Shown here: positions 1 through 11,520 of the stretch, in pieces
How positions within the stretch are numbered: the stretch's first letter is position 1
Layout: the number at the start of each line of letters is the position of its first letter
Source of the DNA: Ashinkailepas kermadecensis
Taxonomy: Eukaryota; Arthropoda; Thecostraca; Neolepadidae
DNA: 64,000 nucleotides
Direction: 5' to 3'
Assembly (NCBI GenBank): GCA_034440615.1
Contig: JAOTOM010005144.1
Span: 1,135,706-1,199,705 of the forward strand
Notes under the pieces: generated by a model
The model's input: only the letters and a program-made list of their open reading frames with translations
Databases searched by the model: none
What the model was told of the DNA's origin: nothing
Program-made: the position numbers and the translations under genes

Positions 1-2905
1 AGCTAACAACTCTATTCCAATTCATTTCATCGATTTACCCCATCTCCCAAATTTTGACCCAAATTCGTTCCTTCTCCAATGGCAGATTCCCACACCGCGC
101 ATTCCTGCAGCTGACAATTAACCAACGCCATATAACAGAACCCGCAGCCGTCGTGGAACACTTTGCCACCTATTATGCTGACATCTCCTCAAATACACAT
201 TACTCGCAACACACCATCGACTTCCTACAAACCACTCTCGCCACCTACAACTTTACCTCGGAGAACACTGAACCATATAATGCCCCCTTTGCTCTCTATG
301 AACTAAATTTATCCCTCTCCAAAGCTACCAACACCACGGGTGGTCCTGACCAATTGGCATACCCTTTCTTCCAAATTATATCCGACTCAGGAAAAGACAA
401 TCTCCTTTCGGCACTAAATCAGCTATGGATCGAGAGCACCCTTCCCCCTTCTTGGTCCACTAGCACTATCATTCCTATCGCTAAACCTCGCCACCTGCCC
501 TCAAGCTATCGCCCGATCTCTCTTGCTAGTTGTGCCTCTAAACTCTTCGAGCTCATGGTCAATGGACGAATCAGAGTCTACCTCGAAAACAACGAAATTA
601 CCTCCCTTTCAAAGCGGATTTCGACTCCGACGCAGCACCACTGAGAACCACTGAGAGATCCAAATTGTTGACTTTATAATACAGCGCGGGCTCATGAAAA
701 ACACGACACCGTCGTACTTTTTCTCGATTTACATTCCGCATTTCATAAAGTGCATAGTTCTGCCTTTCGAATCAAAATACACCGAAATGGTATCAAGTGC
801 AGAATGGTCACATTTCTCACGAACTTCCTCGCTAACAGAACATTCACTGTCCGCTGCGGCAACATCCACTTTCGGCCCCACAAGCTTGACCAAAGCGTCC
901 TACAAGGCAGCGTTTCATCCACCACCGTGTTCATCATCATGATCAATGACACTTTCGCTGATCTCTACAAACTTGCCCGCTATTTAAAATACTCTATTTA
1001 CGCCGACAATTTGGCCATTTGGCGCACACATCCATCGGCAGACAGAGCAAATTACCTCATGCAGCGCGCCATGGATCAAATTGATTCCTGGTGCTCCCTT
1101 TGGGCACTGCAGATCTCCCGCACGAAACACGTCACAATGCTTTTATCCCGACTCTCCACGTACATTCCACCTTTCACACCGCTCCGCTATCGCGACCAAA
1201 TTATCCCTCACCAAACCACCTGCACCGATCTTGGCATCGTATTAGACAAAAGTCTTTGTTTCGGCCCCCATATTGCTTATCTAAAACAACGTTGCGCAAA
1301 ACACCTAAATCTCCTGCGCTGCATCTCCGGTCGCGACTGGGGTGCAGACAGGGCTACCCTCAACACAATGTATATTGCTCTGATTCGCTCAATCCCGGAA
1401 TACCATGCGTTTATCTTCGATCATATATCTTCTACACACATCGCAACACTTGAACGCATACAGAACCACGCACTACGCCTCATCACCGCCTCATCACTGC
1501 ACCACACCCATCACTCGTCTCCGGGCTGAGGCCCACCTCCCAAGACTACAACACCGCAGAACACTCCAACTAGTTAGATACCACTTTCGGACCACAACAC
1601 AGCACAATCACCCCGCCACTCTCGCACTCTCCCCCCCCATTTGGCGTACTGATTACAGAAATAAACACAATATTGCTATGCATCTGAGCCATGTCCTTAC
1701 ACTCGCACTGAAATTCCCCGAGGTAACCCCATACAAATTTCCCCCTTACTCCCATTTTGGCACATGCAACACCCGGAGCTCGAGTATCTCTTCCGGGCCA
1801 AACCAAAAATTACTTAACCCCATCGAAGCTCAACTGACATTTTTCGAACATCGAGCGGTCCACCGCCAACACACATACTATTACACTGACGGCGCCCGTA
1901 CCACCGACGGCACGGGCGCCGTCTGGTGCGGTGGACCCAACACTGGCCACACAAAGTTAACACCATACCGTTCGGTTTACACGGCAGAATTAGTGGCCAT
2001 CCTACAGCACATTATCCAACAGAACATCACCACACACATTATCATCTGTATTGAATCATGCTCATCCATTGACGCTTTTACAGCCATACACAATACCTGC
2101 CACCCCGCACTCCATGCTATCCGTCAAATCTACTACGTTCATCACGCTCACCTCCAACTCACACTTCTCTGGGTCCCTGGCCACATGGGAATACCGGGCA
2201 ACGAGCGGGCGGATGAGCTCGCTCGTCGAGTGATCGACCTCCTCGCTCCAACTCCCCCCCCCGACCCAACCTCCCGTTTCCGCCAGTGGCCTTTTGTTCC
2301 TCACTAATAGCCACTAATACACAATATTTCCAGGCATGTTGGCACCATAGCACCACACACTTAAATCACTTTAAACCCTTTCTCCTCAAATATCCCTCTT
2401 TCCAACAACATACGCACACACGAGGCACTTCTGGCCCGACTCCGACTCGGACACACCGAACTCACCCACGATCACCTCCTCCGCCGACCTCACCGCGCTC
2501 CACTTTGCCGAGTGTGTGACCCGTACAACTCTGTCCACCATATTCTGCTTACCTGCCCTACATATGATTTACAGCGTGACCCCCTTCTCTTTTACATGGC
2601 CCAACATCGCCTTCCACTTTCGCTGCGAATCCTTCTCGGTGACGAGTACCCGGAGCTCCTTGAGCCACTTTTCACCTTTTTGCATAGCACCAAATTAGAA
2701 CAAACCATGTGAAGCCAAACGCTATCATCCTCTCCACTGTCGTATACCACATACAAATAGGCTATTTCGCACTAGGTGGCAGGGACCGATCCAATTTGGC
2801 AAAAGCGAGCAGTTCCCCATAGATTGCGCTTCGTGTTTTTTACCTTCGGGTTTTCCAAGCAGCTTGGTTTTTCTCCTTTCAGGTTTTTTCCAAGTTCTAA
2901 CTTAA
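1..2905 (+). mobile_element. LINE family 1, copy 1 (3' half, cut by the window edge)
   Basis: APE-type non-LTR retrotransposon of the RNase H-bearing I/R1/LOA group. The window opens inside ORF2, so the 5' part is not visible. The order RT, RNase H, C-terminal Cys/His motif and 3' UTR is preserved. The 3' UTR (2713-2905) matches the UTRs of copy 2 (24010-24300) and copy 3 (minus, 44370-44560), for example the block around 'ccgatccaatttggc'. It is interrupted at 2902-2905 (TTAA) by a piggyBac-type element and resumes at 5475. Clade assignment is by domain order and motif style only. Confidence 0.88.
54..2712 (+). pseudogene. LINE family 1 ORF2 remnant: RT, RNase H, Cys/His motif
   Basis: Decayed polyprotein for target-primed reverse transcription. 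RT blocks are spread over two frames (54-644 and 750-1529), with a frameshift near 608 and an in-frame stop at 642-644. The RT catalytic box reads YADN at about 1001-1012 where YADD is expected, so the second catalytic Asp is lost. RNase H follows at about 1870-2265: YYTDGA, an AEL glutamate, IESCSS where a TDSRSS-type motif is expected, then WVPGHMGIPGNERADELA. A CxxC...H...C motif lies at 2512-2580 (RVCDPYNSVHHILLTC). Homologous segments lie at 21320-24010 and, on the minus strand, 44650-46690. The catalytic substitutions and stops make it non-functional. Confidence 0.87.
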
Positions 2906-2920
2906 CACGCGAACGTACGG
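2906..2920 (+). repeat. piggyBac-type left TIR
   Basis: CACGCGAACGTACGG directly follows TTAA. It pairs imperfectly with the right TIR at 5460-5474 and resembles the TIR of the smaller element at 9741-10673, which starts CACGCGCACTGGAG. Confidence 0.75.
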
Positions 2921-3726
2921 GGGGGGGGACAGATATCTGCCCCCCTTGCGGTTTTCCTAATTTGTCGTCATACTAATCGGGTTAGTAAGGCCATACCTCG
3001 TATGGCTGCTCATTAGTCTTTCCGCATATCCTCAGAAATTTTTGACCCTGGGTCATCTTAAGTCAGGTCACCAGGTCAGGCGACGTGACCCAACATCCCT
3101 CGGAGTCTAGGTGACATCACTTCCACAATAATTGGGCGATTGATTTCAAACTTATAACACGTCATGATCTCATCAGGGACTATAATATATATCCTGTTTT
3201 TTTTCGTAGCATTGACCTGAGGTCAGGTCGCGGCCATGGCTTCCCCAGTATAGGCCTATGGCAAAATATACAAATGTTTCCTAGTTACATATTTGCTCTC
3301 GGAATGACCTCACAACGGTTATGGCGTGTAGTTGGAAGCCATTCTCAATGTTACCGCTGACATTTTTGCTCAGTGACCTCACCAAGGTCATCTGAGGTCA
3401 CCTGAGATCACTTGCACATTTCTGCGCATTATGTCGCATTGCATTGAGCAAGAAGGCTGAAATTACCGTCATTGTGCTTGTATCGCCAAGACGTGTCGAT
3501 TGATACATTACATGACCTCCCTAGGCTACCTCATGACCTTGATCTGTGGTCATAGTTTCGGAGTAAAAAGTATTCCTGCTTGGGTACGTAGCTGGCCTCG
3601 ATTGTCCTCTGTAAATCTCATGCACTTTGAGGTCGTTTATGAATATGCGAGTCAATCATTTACTCTATGACCTCTGCAAGGTCATCTTAGGTCATCGCAC
3701 ATAACTGCACATTATTTCTCACAGTA

Positions 3727-4469
3727 TTGGTAGTAATCTGCTTCCGAAACGAAGCAGCAATTACTGCTTCTCAAGCAGTAATCTGCTTCCGAAACGGCTT
3801 CCAGCTGGTGTCGTACTGCCCAAAGCCGGGTAAGGTAGTGCTGGTGGCCTCGTCCCAGCACAAGCTCCCGCTGGTGGACTCCCGCAGCGGGAAACCGGAG
3901 GTAGTATTATACTACAACTCAACGAAGGGGCGGAGGGGGGGTGTCGACGTGTGCGATAACATCATCGCCAACCATATGTGCAACGCGCCCGTGCGCAGGT
4001 GGCCGACGAAGATGCTGTTCTTCATGCTGAGTGTGGCCTGTGTGAACGCCTACCACGTCTACGGGACCAAGTTCCCGCTCAGTGCACACGCCGACATGAA
4101 GTACGGAGGCCGCATGCGCTTCACCAGAGCGCTCGGGATCCAGCTCCTGAGCGGACAGGCTGAGCGCCGAGCCACCAGCTACATTTCCGGACGGGGGTCA
4201 TCAATCGGCAAGCGGTGAGGTCCCTGGAACAGGTGCTAGACCGTCAGCTCATCCGGAAGGCACCTGCCCAGCCGGAACCAGGACCATCCTCCCAGCCACA
4301 AGAGCCGAAACTCGGCAGATGCCCTCTGTGCCTGCGGGAGAGCCACGGCGAGGGGTTCAAGAAGAAGAAGTCGAAAATGGGGAAGTACACTCCGTGTGTG
4401 AAGTGTAGTCGGCCAGCGTGTCCTAGACACAGCAAATCTGCCAAAGTGTGCAACATCTGTCAGCCGTGA
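3727..4469 (+). pseudogene. piggyBac transposase, C-terminal fragment
   Basis: Residual DDE-type transposase of the piggyBac (PGBD4-like) family, which cuts and pastes at TTAA. Visible are KPEVVLYYNSTKG, then RGGVDVCDNI (the region holding the third catalytic Asp in the family), RRWPTKMLFFMLSVACVNAY, and a C-terminal Cys-rich zinc-binding domain: CPLCLRES, CVKCSRPACPRH, CNICQP. The first frame ends at 4216-4218. The Cys-rich part continues in another frame, most simply by one indel in the G-run near 4194-4199. The N-terminal half with the first two Asp residues is absent, and about 800 bp of non-coding sequence precedes it, so this is an internally deleted copy. The first ~25 codons contain a short inverted repeat and are probably not native transposase. 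Confidence 0.82.
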
Positions 4470-5459
4470 TGCGGCTGTCTGCTTCGCTGCATGTTGCCTG
4501 ATGTCTTTCACATTCAAGAGTTGATTCAAGTGTTTCCCATGTTTGTATTGTCGTGAGTGTTGTTTGCCTGATGTCTTTCATATCACAGAAATAATTTAGA
4601 AGCGTTTCGCATGTCTCGAATGTCGTTCTATATGAGCATTGAACACAGATATATCGTTTGTTGTAATGGAATGCGTCGTTCCCGTACCTATCCACTACAA
4701 TAAAGACCCGGTCTTGAATAGCGTGTCTTTCTATCATGTCTCTTGCGAATCGTCTCGGAATATTCGGAAATGTATCAGTGCTGGACGCGGCGCATATATC
4801 ACAAACATTTGTGCGACCATTTTCACTAACGCAGCCGTGTATTATCCAGCAATAAATTATATTGCTAACATCAATGTGGTATAAAACCAAATCTCTCGTT
4901 GAGACGTTTTGAATGATATGCGACATGACCTACCTAGGCCAGAAAACGGTCTTGACCTCGGGTCAACCGAGGTCAAAGTCAAATATTGACCTAACTATTA
5001 AATGTCATCAGAAGCGTCTTTCGTCATACAAAGCAAAATCAGCTTCCCATCGCCATGCTGCCAAAAAGTTTGTACCGGAAAATTACAACACATTTTACCC
5101 AAGTTCGGTGACCTCTGGTGATCTATCTGTTGACCTGACCTTAAATCACACAGCATATTGTCGATAGCTCATTTCAAGGGATGTCGAATAGCATTCGCCG
5201 TTTGTTTCGATCTGTTACAGGTCCTGAGCTATGTGTCAATATCTGAGGGTCCCACCCGATCTGGTCGAATTTGACCTATGATGACCAAGTGACCTAAATA
5301 TTAACCTGAGCGAAAAAATGACCGAAATACTTTCGATAGAGCTTGTCACCAGCTATCCAACGCCGTTTTCCGTTTGTCGATACCTACCATAGTTCTGGAG
5401 ATCTTAGGGGGGGGGCCAGACATCTGCCCCCCCCGGGCCGGCGAAGTTTGCGCGGACCG

Positions 5460-5474
5460 CCGGACGTGCGAATG
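5460..5474 (-). repeat. piggyBac-type right TIR
   Basis: CCGGACGTGCGAATG precedes TTAA (5475-5478). Its reverse complement matches the left TIR at 11 of 15 positions. Confidence 0.7.
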
Positions 5475-5835
5475 TTAAACATGCACCTCTACGTTCACGG
5501 TCGGGCCTGACGCCCACGGCTCGCCCCGGACGCCGGACCTCCGCTTCGCTCTAGGTCGCAGGTGGCCAGTGGAGCCTGTTCGGAGGCTATGAAGCTGATC
5601 ACCTTCCAAATGTTATACTGTTTGATATGTGTGTATGTCTGTTTGTCTGTATGTGTACCGGTATGCGATGTATGCACCGGCCCGTTGCGACACGTTCTTT
5701 GTTTCCCAGCGTCCCTCATCTTTCCTCTCTTGCTTGTTTATCACCGGATGCCACATAAGCCGGTTTAACGTAGATCTTTCTTTGACGTAGCACATCTCTA
5801 GCGGATGGCACTCTGTCACCGCTAAAGAGAAACAA
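5475..5835 (+). mobile_element. LINE family 1, copy 1: 3' UTR tail after the piggyBac insertion
   Basis: Resumes the 3' UTR. The block running from 'tcgggcctga' through 'ccggatgccacataagccgg' to 'ctctagcggatggcact' aligns with 24315-24625 (copy 2) and, in reverse, 44040-44365 (copy 3). The family 3' end is near 'gctaaagag' in this copy. Confidence 0.82.
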
Positions 5836-6884
5836 AATCAGAGCGTTTGAAATCTTCCTGTCTACACCCGGAACTGTGTGTAACAGAGTTTCTATAAAAT
5901 TGCACTTTTGGCTGTCCTGTACTAACCGCCAGCCGGCCGACCGTAAATGTACCGTAAATGTATACCGTAAATGTAACGCCTCACGAGCCTGAGCCGGCTG
6001 GCGGCTCGCTGCCGGCCCGTGCCGCGGCAGTGACCGGACATAGGATCAGAGTCCAATTATCGGCCGACGCTGCCGCACCTAGCTCAGCGCTTTTCCCGGG
6101 CCGACGGCCGCCGTCTGCGGCGGAGATTCTGGCGCCTGCAGCCGCTAGACCTCACGACCTACCCCCGCCGGGCAGTCGTCTCTGAGCAGCCAGGTAATAT
6201 CACGGTTCTTCGTCGGTGTGGAACACTTTTAAGTACGAGTTTTCTGGCGTTTGACTGTTGCCGTCTATTCGCTGCTGCACAATACAAATAGTGCAGAGCA
6301 CTTTGGAACTTTACCACCGGGTGACGCAGACGCGAGATCCTACTAGACTATCACGTGACCTATAAAGGAACTTTCCTACATGTGGTTGCTTACCCCAAAT
6401 CCAACCGAAACAATGGAAACCGACCTTGGCTATACCCGTTCAAATGTGTAAATACGGCGCCATTAGAAGAACGCAAACATCGTCAATTGCATCGATGTTC
6501 GAGCGAATACAATTGCTTTCTATGCAGTACTATTGAGCTTAGTGACGCACAATGGCCTCCACACCGGCCACGGTGTGGAATAATGTACAATACCAGTCAT
6601 GTAGTGTTGTCTGCAGACTCGGCGGAATGCGACGAAGTGCCGAAGTACACCAGATGGCGCTGATAGCTGGGGTGTTTGAGCCGCTGCACAATTTCACTAT
6701 TCAAGAGCGACACGGCACGTGCGTTGCATAAGTAAGCACTTTGTACGGGAGGTGGCACTTAGAGATGTGTCTCTCGTTTTGCTGACATGTCATATCAGTC
6801 ACGAGCACCACTATTTCGAATAGGCGAACCACCAACATTTATCAGGGGCGGACCACCAGCATTTCTAAGTATTCTACACGGAAA
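5836..6884. other. Unassigned intergenic DNA
   Basis: GC-rich from about 5930 to 6190 (with three short 'taccgtaaatgta' repeats near 5942-5975), then mixed composition. A 102-codon open frame at 6355-6663 has no recognisable motif. No RNA gene or mobile element is recognised. Confidence 0.5.
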
Positions 6885-7735
6885 CAGTTTTTACCATTTC
6901 CTGGGGAGTAAAAGGAACTTTACCATCTGTAAGCAGATCCCATGGTAATCAGACTTTAAAAAAAAATCCCAGAGTGCACACTCTTTTATTTCACTATATG
7001 ATAGAGTGTAACCCTTCTCAATTGCCATCTTCTAGAGAGTGAACTATTTGCATTTACCATCTTCCGGAGAGAAAACCCATTTAGTTTGCTATCTACTACA
7101 CGAGGGAAAACTTTTCTAAATTACCGTCTGCCAAAGAATAAGCTATTTGCTTGTACTATCTGCCAGAGGCTGCTCTTTTCGTTTACCAGGAGTCAGAGGG
7201 TCAACTTTTTTCATCTACTAGCTGCTAGGGTGTTACATTTTGGAACTTTACCCTCTGTCGCCGGATACGATGGCAAACAGACGTTTTACCATTTCTCAGT
7301 GAGAAATGAGAGAAATCTCCCTTTTAGCTTACCATCCATAGCGGGTAACCCTTTGCAATTACTATCTGCCACAGAGTAAACCATTTTCACTTGCCATCTG
7401 CCAGAGGCTAAACTCCTTTCGTTTACCACGAGTCATAGGATAAATTATTTTAATTTGCTATCTGACAGAGGCTAAGCCCCTTCGGTTGCTACCAGTCAGC
7501 TGGCAAATTATTTTTATTTGCCATCTGGTAGAGTTTCTTTTTGTAATTTTATCTCTGTAGCCGAATACCACGATAAACATATTTTTTTATACCATCGAGA
7601 TCCCACTGTGTTGGGTTACCATCTACCAGAGGGTAACTATTATTAGTTACAATCTAACAGAGAATAAACTATCTTGATTTACCACCTGCCAGATGGTAAG
7701 CCCTCTTGTCTTACCTATTATCCGAGAGTAAGCCT
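6885..7735. repeat. Decayed ~32-bp satellite
   Basis: About 25 degenerate units of roughly 32 bp with a core like TTTACCATCTGCCAGAGG followed by TAAACTATTTT. The 'ccat/ctat' anchor recurs at 7025, 7057, 7089, 7124, 7156 and 7186 (spacing 30-35, mode 32). The units have diverged strongly, so the array is old. Confidence 0.7.
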
Positions 7736-9654
7736 CACACATATTCCGCTGTGAAGAGGTATTGCCCCGCCACAGCAACCCGTGCACAGCGTGGTGTCCT
7801 TCTCGTCCAATCCGCGCGATCCATGTGCTGCAGATAAATAACAGTTTCTTTCCACCTATTCTGGTGGGAGGACACTCGTCCACACCAACACGAAAAGCAT
7901 GTTTCAGTGACAATATATTTCCACGAAGTGCAGAAGACTACAACCTAAGTATGACTGGCAGCACGCTCTAATTATTTCCGGAACCTATTGACTAAATGAA
8001 GATCAAGTATGCTTGGAGCGCGTGGTCAACCATGTTCTTTTTTATAACTGTTCCGAAACGGTGGCGAGGCCAGTTTCCTGGCAAGCCATCTTTGACTACC
8101 CGCTGCACGTACCCGTTCTCTCGAGCCAGCGACCACTTTCAAAACACCGGCTTGAACTGTGAACGTGGATTTCGAGTTCCATATATTTATGCTGAGAAGT
8201 CGGAAATGTCGCTAAGTTTCGGAGAAACCAACAGTGATATTTGCACACTTGGGATTAATTTGTCATCTTCACTGTTACAGATGCTAGAAATGAAGTGGGG
8301 TATTTTATTACATACATGTTTAATTGTTTATTACGAAAAAAAATATGTAATGAATTGAGAAAACTTCCACTTACATGCTTCCGCCAAACAATATCACGGC
8401 TATTTTGTAACCTGGAGACGATTATTAGCAATAAAAAATATCACCAAATCTGGCAGTCATTCCTTTGTTGGGATTGGCGCCTAAACACTAACATTGAGCG
8501 ACATTTGTACTCGCCTGTCATGGGGGCAGCACCCGGGTGGGGAAAGGGGCCGACCCCCCCCCCATCCCCATTTTGGACGAGCCTAACATTGATCTCATGG
8601 GCGTTGCATAGTAAAAGGCAGTGGCGGATACAGGGGAAACTGGAGCATGTCCCCACCCCACCCCACCCTGATAGGAATGTGGTGTCCCTTCGATTGGAAA
8701 AGGCCCTGTTTACGCTCACGTGCACCCCTCCCCGGTTAACAAGTTTTTCAACCGAGATGGCGCACTTCAGAGGGGGTACAAAGCGCACCCCTCCGAAGAA
8801 ATGACACCACTTTCTGAATATGCCCCCACCCCCATCTGATGGGAGGAAGAATTCATCTGATGGGAGGAAGAAGCGGCCCCTTCGAGAGGCTCGAGTGCAG
8901 CATCACCTCCCCCCCTCCCCACTGCTAAACGGATTTTGTCAGTCGAATTGCTCCCTCAGAGAGGAATACGCGCTCCTTGAAGGGCAAATGGCGCACCTAC
9001 AGTTTTCTCGAGTGCACCCGTCCCCCCATAATTTTCCATTTTCTGAAATTGAATGCTGTTGATTTTTAATTGGGGTAGTTGGGCCCCTCAAACTGGAAGG
9101 TGACAGGCTGGACCCGTGTCCTTGATTCCATTGACAATTCGCAAGCAGGGGAAGTGCGACAAGTGCGACAAGTGCGACGTATAGAATATTGGGGAGGGGA
9201 ACGGTTGAGGAGGCTCAAGTCACTGGATCGATTCTCGCCACGCAGTGCTAATACATTGGTCGACAGGCTACACACCTCGTAGGGCAAAAAAAAGCCAATT
9301 AGTTCTTCTTTTGTTCTTTCCAGGGAACATTTATTGAAAATATGTTCGCTTAATAACGGAATAGTGGCGCCATGTTATAGTTCATGGCCGTTCGGTGCAC
9401 CGCGGTACCATGTACAGGATTTATAATATGTTCTTAGCAGCTATCTTGTTCTTTTCCTCATCGACTATCACAATTTGGGAGAGTTATCTGCAACAGTATA
9501 TTTCGGTTACGGACGATCCCAATGGGCCCTTCGCTGAGATGCGTCCCCACTGAGCAGATGGTCACTCTCCCCAGCCTAGATGGTCTCCCCAGCCCAACCT
9601 CTCCCCAGCCTAGATGGTGATCGGGGAAAATAGAACATACGCTCAAGCTTATTT
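7736..9654. other. Unassigned region with fragments of dispersed repeats
   Basis: No gene is recognised. A minus-strand open frame (7647-7913) contains VDECPPTRIGGK and VHGLLWRGNTSSQRN stretches that I cannot assign. From about 8520 to 9060 the sequence has C/G-homopolymer-rich blocks and 'cagtggcggatacagg' (8620), a motif typical of hAT-type MITE termini. No complete element could be delimited. A short 'caagtgcga' triplication sits at about 9153-9178. Confidence 0.4.
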
Positions 9655-9702
9655 ATATGTGATAATAATATGTCTGGGATGACCCTTTTTTAATGGTCAT
9701 CT
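9655..9702 (-). repeat. Inverted copy of the Penelope-like element 3' end
   Basis: Read on the minus strand, about 30 bp around 'aagggtcatccca' followed by 'atattattatca' matches the 3' end of the downstream PLE fragment at 11537-11566. PLEs are known to carry inverted terminal pieces (pseudo-LTR arrangements), so this may mark the left limit of that insertion. The match is short. Confidence 0.45.
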
Positions 9703-9740
9703 GAAAGGGCCCGAAAAATATGCGACAAGGAAAGCATTAA

Positions 9741-10673
9741 CACGCGCACTGGAGTGGGGGGGGGGGCGAAATCCGCCCACCCCTCCGGTTTTTCGCAAAT
9801 AACTGCAGATTGTACCGGTCGATATACGCGATTTTCGGTGTACCTGCTTAGAAATGAACCGCACGTCGTTTAAAGCAAGAAAAATGGAAATCGGTCGATT
9901 TTTTTCCAAGTTAAGGGCCGCTAAAGTAAAACAAATGTTATAGCGCCAGACCACAAAAATCGGCGCTGATGCGCTTCCAGTATACTGACAAAAGGGAAGT
10001 GTTCTAGGCAACACTAGCGACTTGTTTGATGTATATTGATATGCTGTATAGTTTCAAGGTCATGTTAGGTCACCAAGGTCAAGTCAGGTCAAGTTTATGA
10101 CAGGTTAATGGAACCAAACTTGATCAACTGGAATGTTGCCATAAATGCACTACTGGTTGTCATTTGTACTGTTTGTCATTGCGTTTCCATACTTTATTCA
10201 TGTACTTCACTCCCTTCTCCACCAAGCTGATTGCTCCGAGCTGCCCGACGGAGCAGTCGGGCGGGCGGCCGGTTCCGGTAACTGGAACAGGTAACTGACC
10301 TGATAAAGTGGTGCTATATAGGTGACCTAAGGTCAAATGTTGGGTCTAGCATCTGCATTGCATCATTAGTAATGTCCAAAACATCATTGATGCCCATTTT
10401 TGAGCATTTAAACACAATCACAGCGATCCACACCGATGACAAGCCAAGCCACGCAAAACCGGAAAATTTTGCCAATCTGACCTCATTTGACCTTGAAGAT
10501 ATTGATCTAAGGTCACGAAAATTGCACACAATAGAGTTCACTACCGTGCCCATCTTCCCTGCGAATTTCGTCCCTCCAGCTTTACTAGGAGCCGATATCT
10601 TAGGGGGGGAGGGCGGAATCCGCCCCCCCCCCCTCCAGTGCGCGTAATTCTCAGAGGCCCTCCAGGGCGCGTG
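9741..10673. mobile_element. Non-autonomous piggyBac-type MITE
   Basis: 933 bp flanked by TTAA at 9737-9740 and 10674-10677. The termini are CACGCGCACTGGAG (left) and, reverse-complemented, CACGCGCCCTGGAG (right): one mismatch in 14. A second inverted copy of the TIR lies just inside the right end (10634-10645). G-tract/C-tract palindromes of the form G-run, GCGGAATCCGC, C-run occur near both ends (about 9757-9782 and 10603-10632), as in the larger element at 2906-5474. The interior has clusters of AGGTCA/TGACCT. No transposase is encoded. Confidence 0.85.
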
Positions 10674-10689
10674 TTAAGTTTGAACTGTC

Positions 10690-11388
10690 CACGCTCGACA
10701 AATTCTTCGCCGCTAACGGCTAACGAAAGAAAAGCGCTTCGTCTGCTGCACGAAAGCACAAAGACCGAAAACGGAAAACGGATAACAGGGTTATATATAT
10801 ATATATATATCAGTTCCATATTACCCGGGCATTGAAGAGCGCCTGGAACGCCGCATGAGGCCCCTGGGAGTTGTCATCGTTCATGCGTCTGGTCAATCCT
10901 TAAAAAAAAACAGACTGTGCCAACGTCTCAAAGACCGAAGAGATTGGAGACAAAACTCGGGAACCATCTACCACCTAACATGCGAATGCAACGCAACGTA
11001 CATTGGCGAGAGTGGTCGGACGCTGGACAAGCGCCTGAAGGAACACCGGAACGCTCTCTCCAAGGTCCAACCAGAAAAATCCGCAGTTGCTGAACACGCT
11101 GTAGATACTCGGCACGATATCCATTGGAACGACGTGGAGATTCTGGGACGTGAAACACAGTTTAGGGGAAGGAAGCTGTTAGAATCTTACCATATTAGAA
11201 AGTCGCGACCAGAGCTGAATCGGGATAGTGGCTTAGAATGGTCGATCATCTGGAGAGTGGCTAATGTTGACGAGCAGTGGTCCTGGGGGGAGGGTGGGGG
11301 AGAATTAGGGATGTCAATTGTGAGTATTTTATTGTCTACCTTTTTTTACTTCGTGGACATTTCAAGTGTGTTGTTTTACAGTCTCTGA
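10690..11388 (+). pseudogene. PLE GIY-YIG endonuclease domain
   Basis: GIY-YIG domain that nicks target DNA for PLE integration. Visible motifs in order: GTIYHLTCECNATYIGESG (the GIY...YIG pair as TIY/YIG), TLDKRLKEHRNAL (catalytic Arg and following His), SAVAEHAVDTRH, RKLLESYHIRK (the conserved Glu) and ELNRDSGLEW, so the domain itself looks intact. Upstream coding (LTANERKALRLLHES, GKRITG) is in a different frame. The frame changes within the TA repeat at 10790-10811, after which YYPGIEERLERRMRPLG leads into the domain. The RT is absent, so the fragment is dead. The ORF runs on to 11388 with unrelated residues. Confidence 0.82.
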
Positions 11389-11487
11389 CGTGTTTTGCTG
11401 CATTGAATTGTCGCATTCCTCACTGCTCGTGTCCTGTGTTTGAAATATTGTTGAAAATCTTAATTGTCTTCTCTTTTAATATACCAT

Positions 11488-11520
11488 CTGACGACGGAGC
11501 CGCTAAGAGCTCCGAAAGCT
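11488..11520 (+). ncRNA. Possible decayed hammerhead-ribozyme core in the PLE 3' region
   Basis: CTGACGA at 11488-11494 and GAAA at 11514-11517 are separated by a stem-forming GGAGC...GCTCC. This is the CUGANGA/stem II/GAAA layout of hammerhead ribozymes, which are known in PLE terminal regions. Convincing stem I and a cleavage-site stem III are not visible, so it may be a remnant or chance. Confidence 0.28.

Larger units (their letters stand above)
2906..5474 (+). mobile_element. piggyBac-type DNA transposon inserted in LINE copy 1
   Basis: The element is 2569 bp and flanked on both sides by TTAA (2902-2905 and 5475-5478), the canonical piggyBac target duplication. Its ends form an imperfect terminal inverted repeat: left CACGCGAACGTACGG, right (reverse complement) CATTCGCACGTCCGG, 11 of 15 matching. 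A G-tract/C-tract palindrome (G-run, CAGATATCTG-like core, C-run) sits just inside each end (about 2918-2945 and 5406-5436). It encodes only the C-terminal part of a piggyBac transposase (3727-4469). The interior is rich in AGGTCA/TGACCT half-sites. LINE copy 3 preserves the uninterrupted TTAA site at about 44380-44390 (minus). Confidence 0.85.

Noticed and set aside
10314..10835. Short ORFs in the MITE and TA repeat as genes
   Set aside because: They lie in TIR-element DNA or are PLE linker fragments interrupted by the TA microsatellite.
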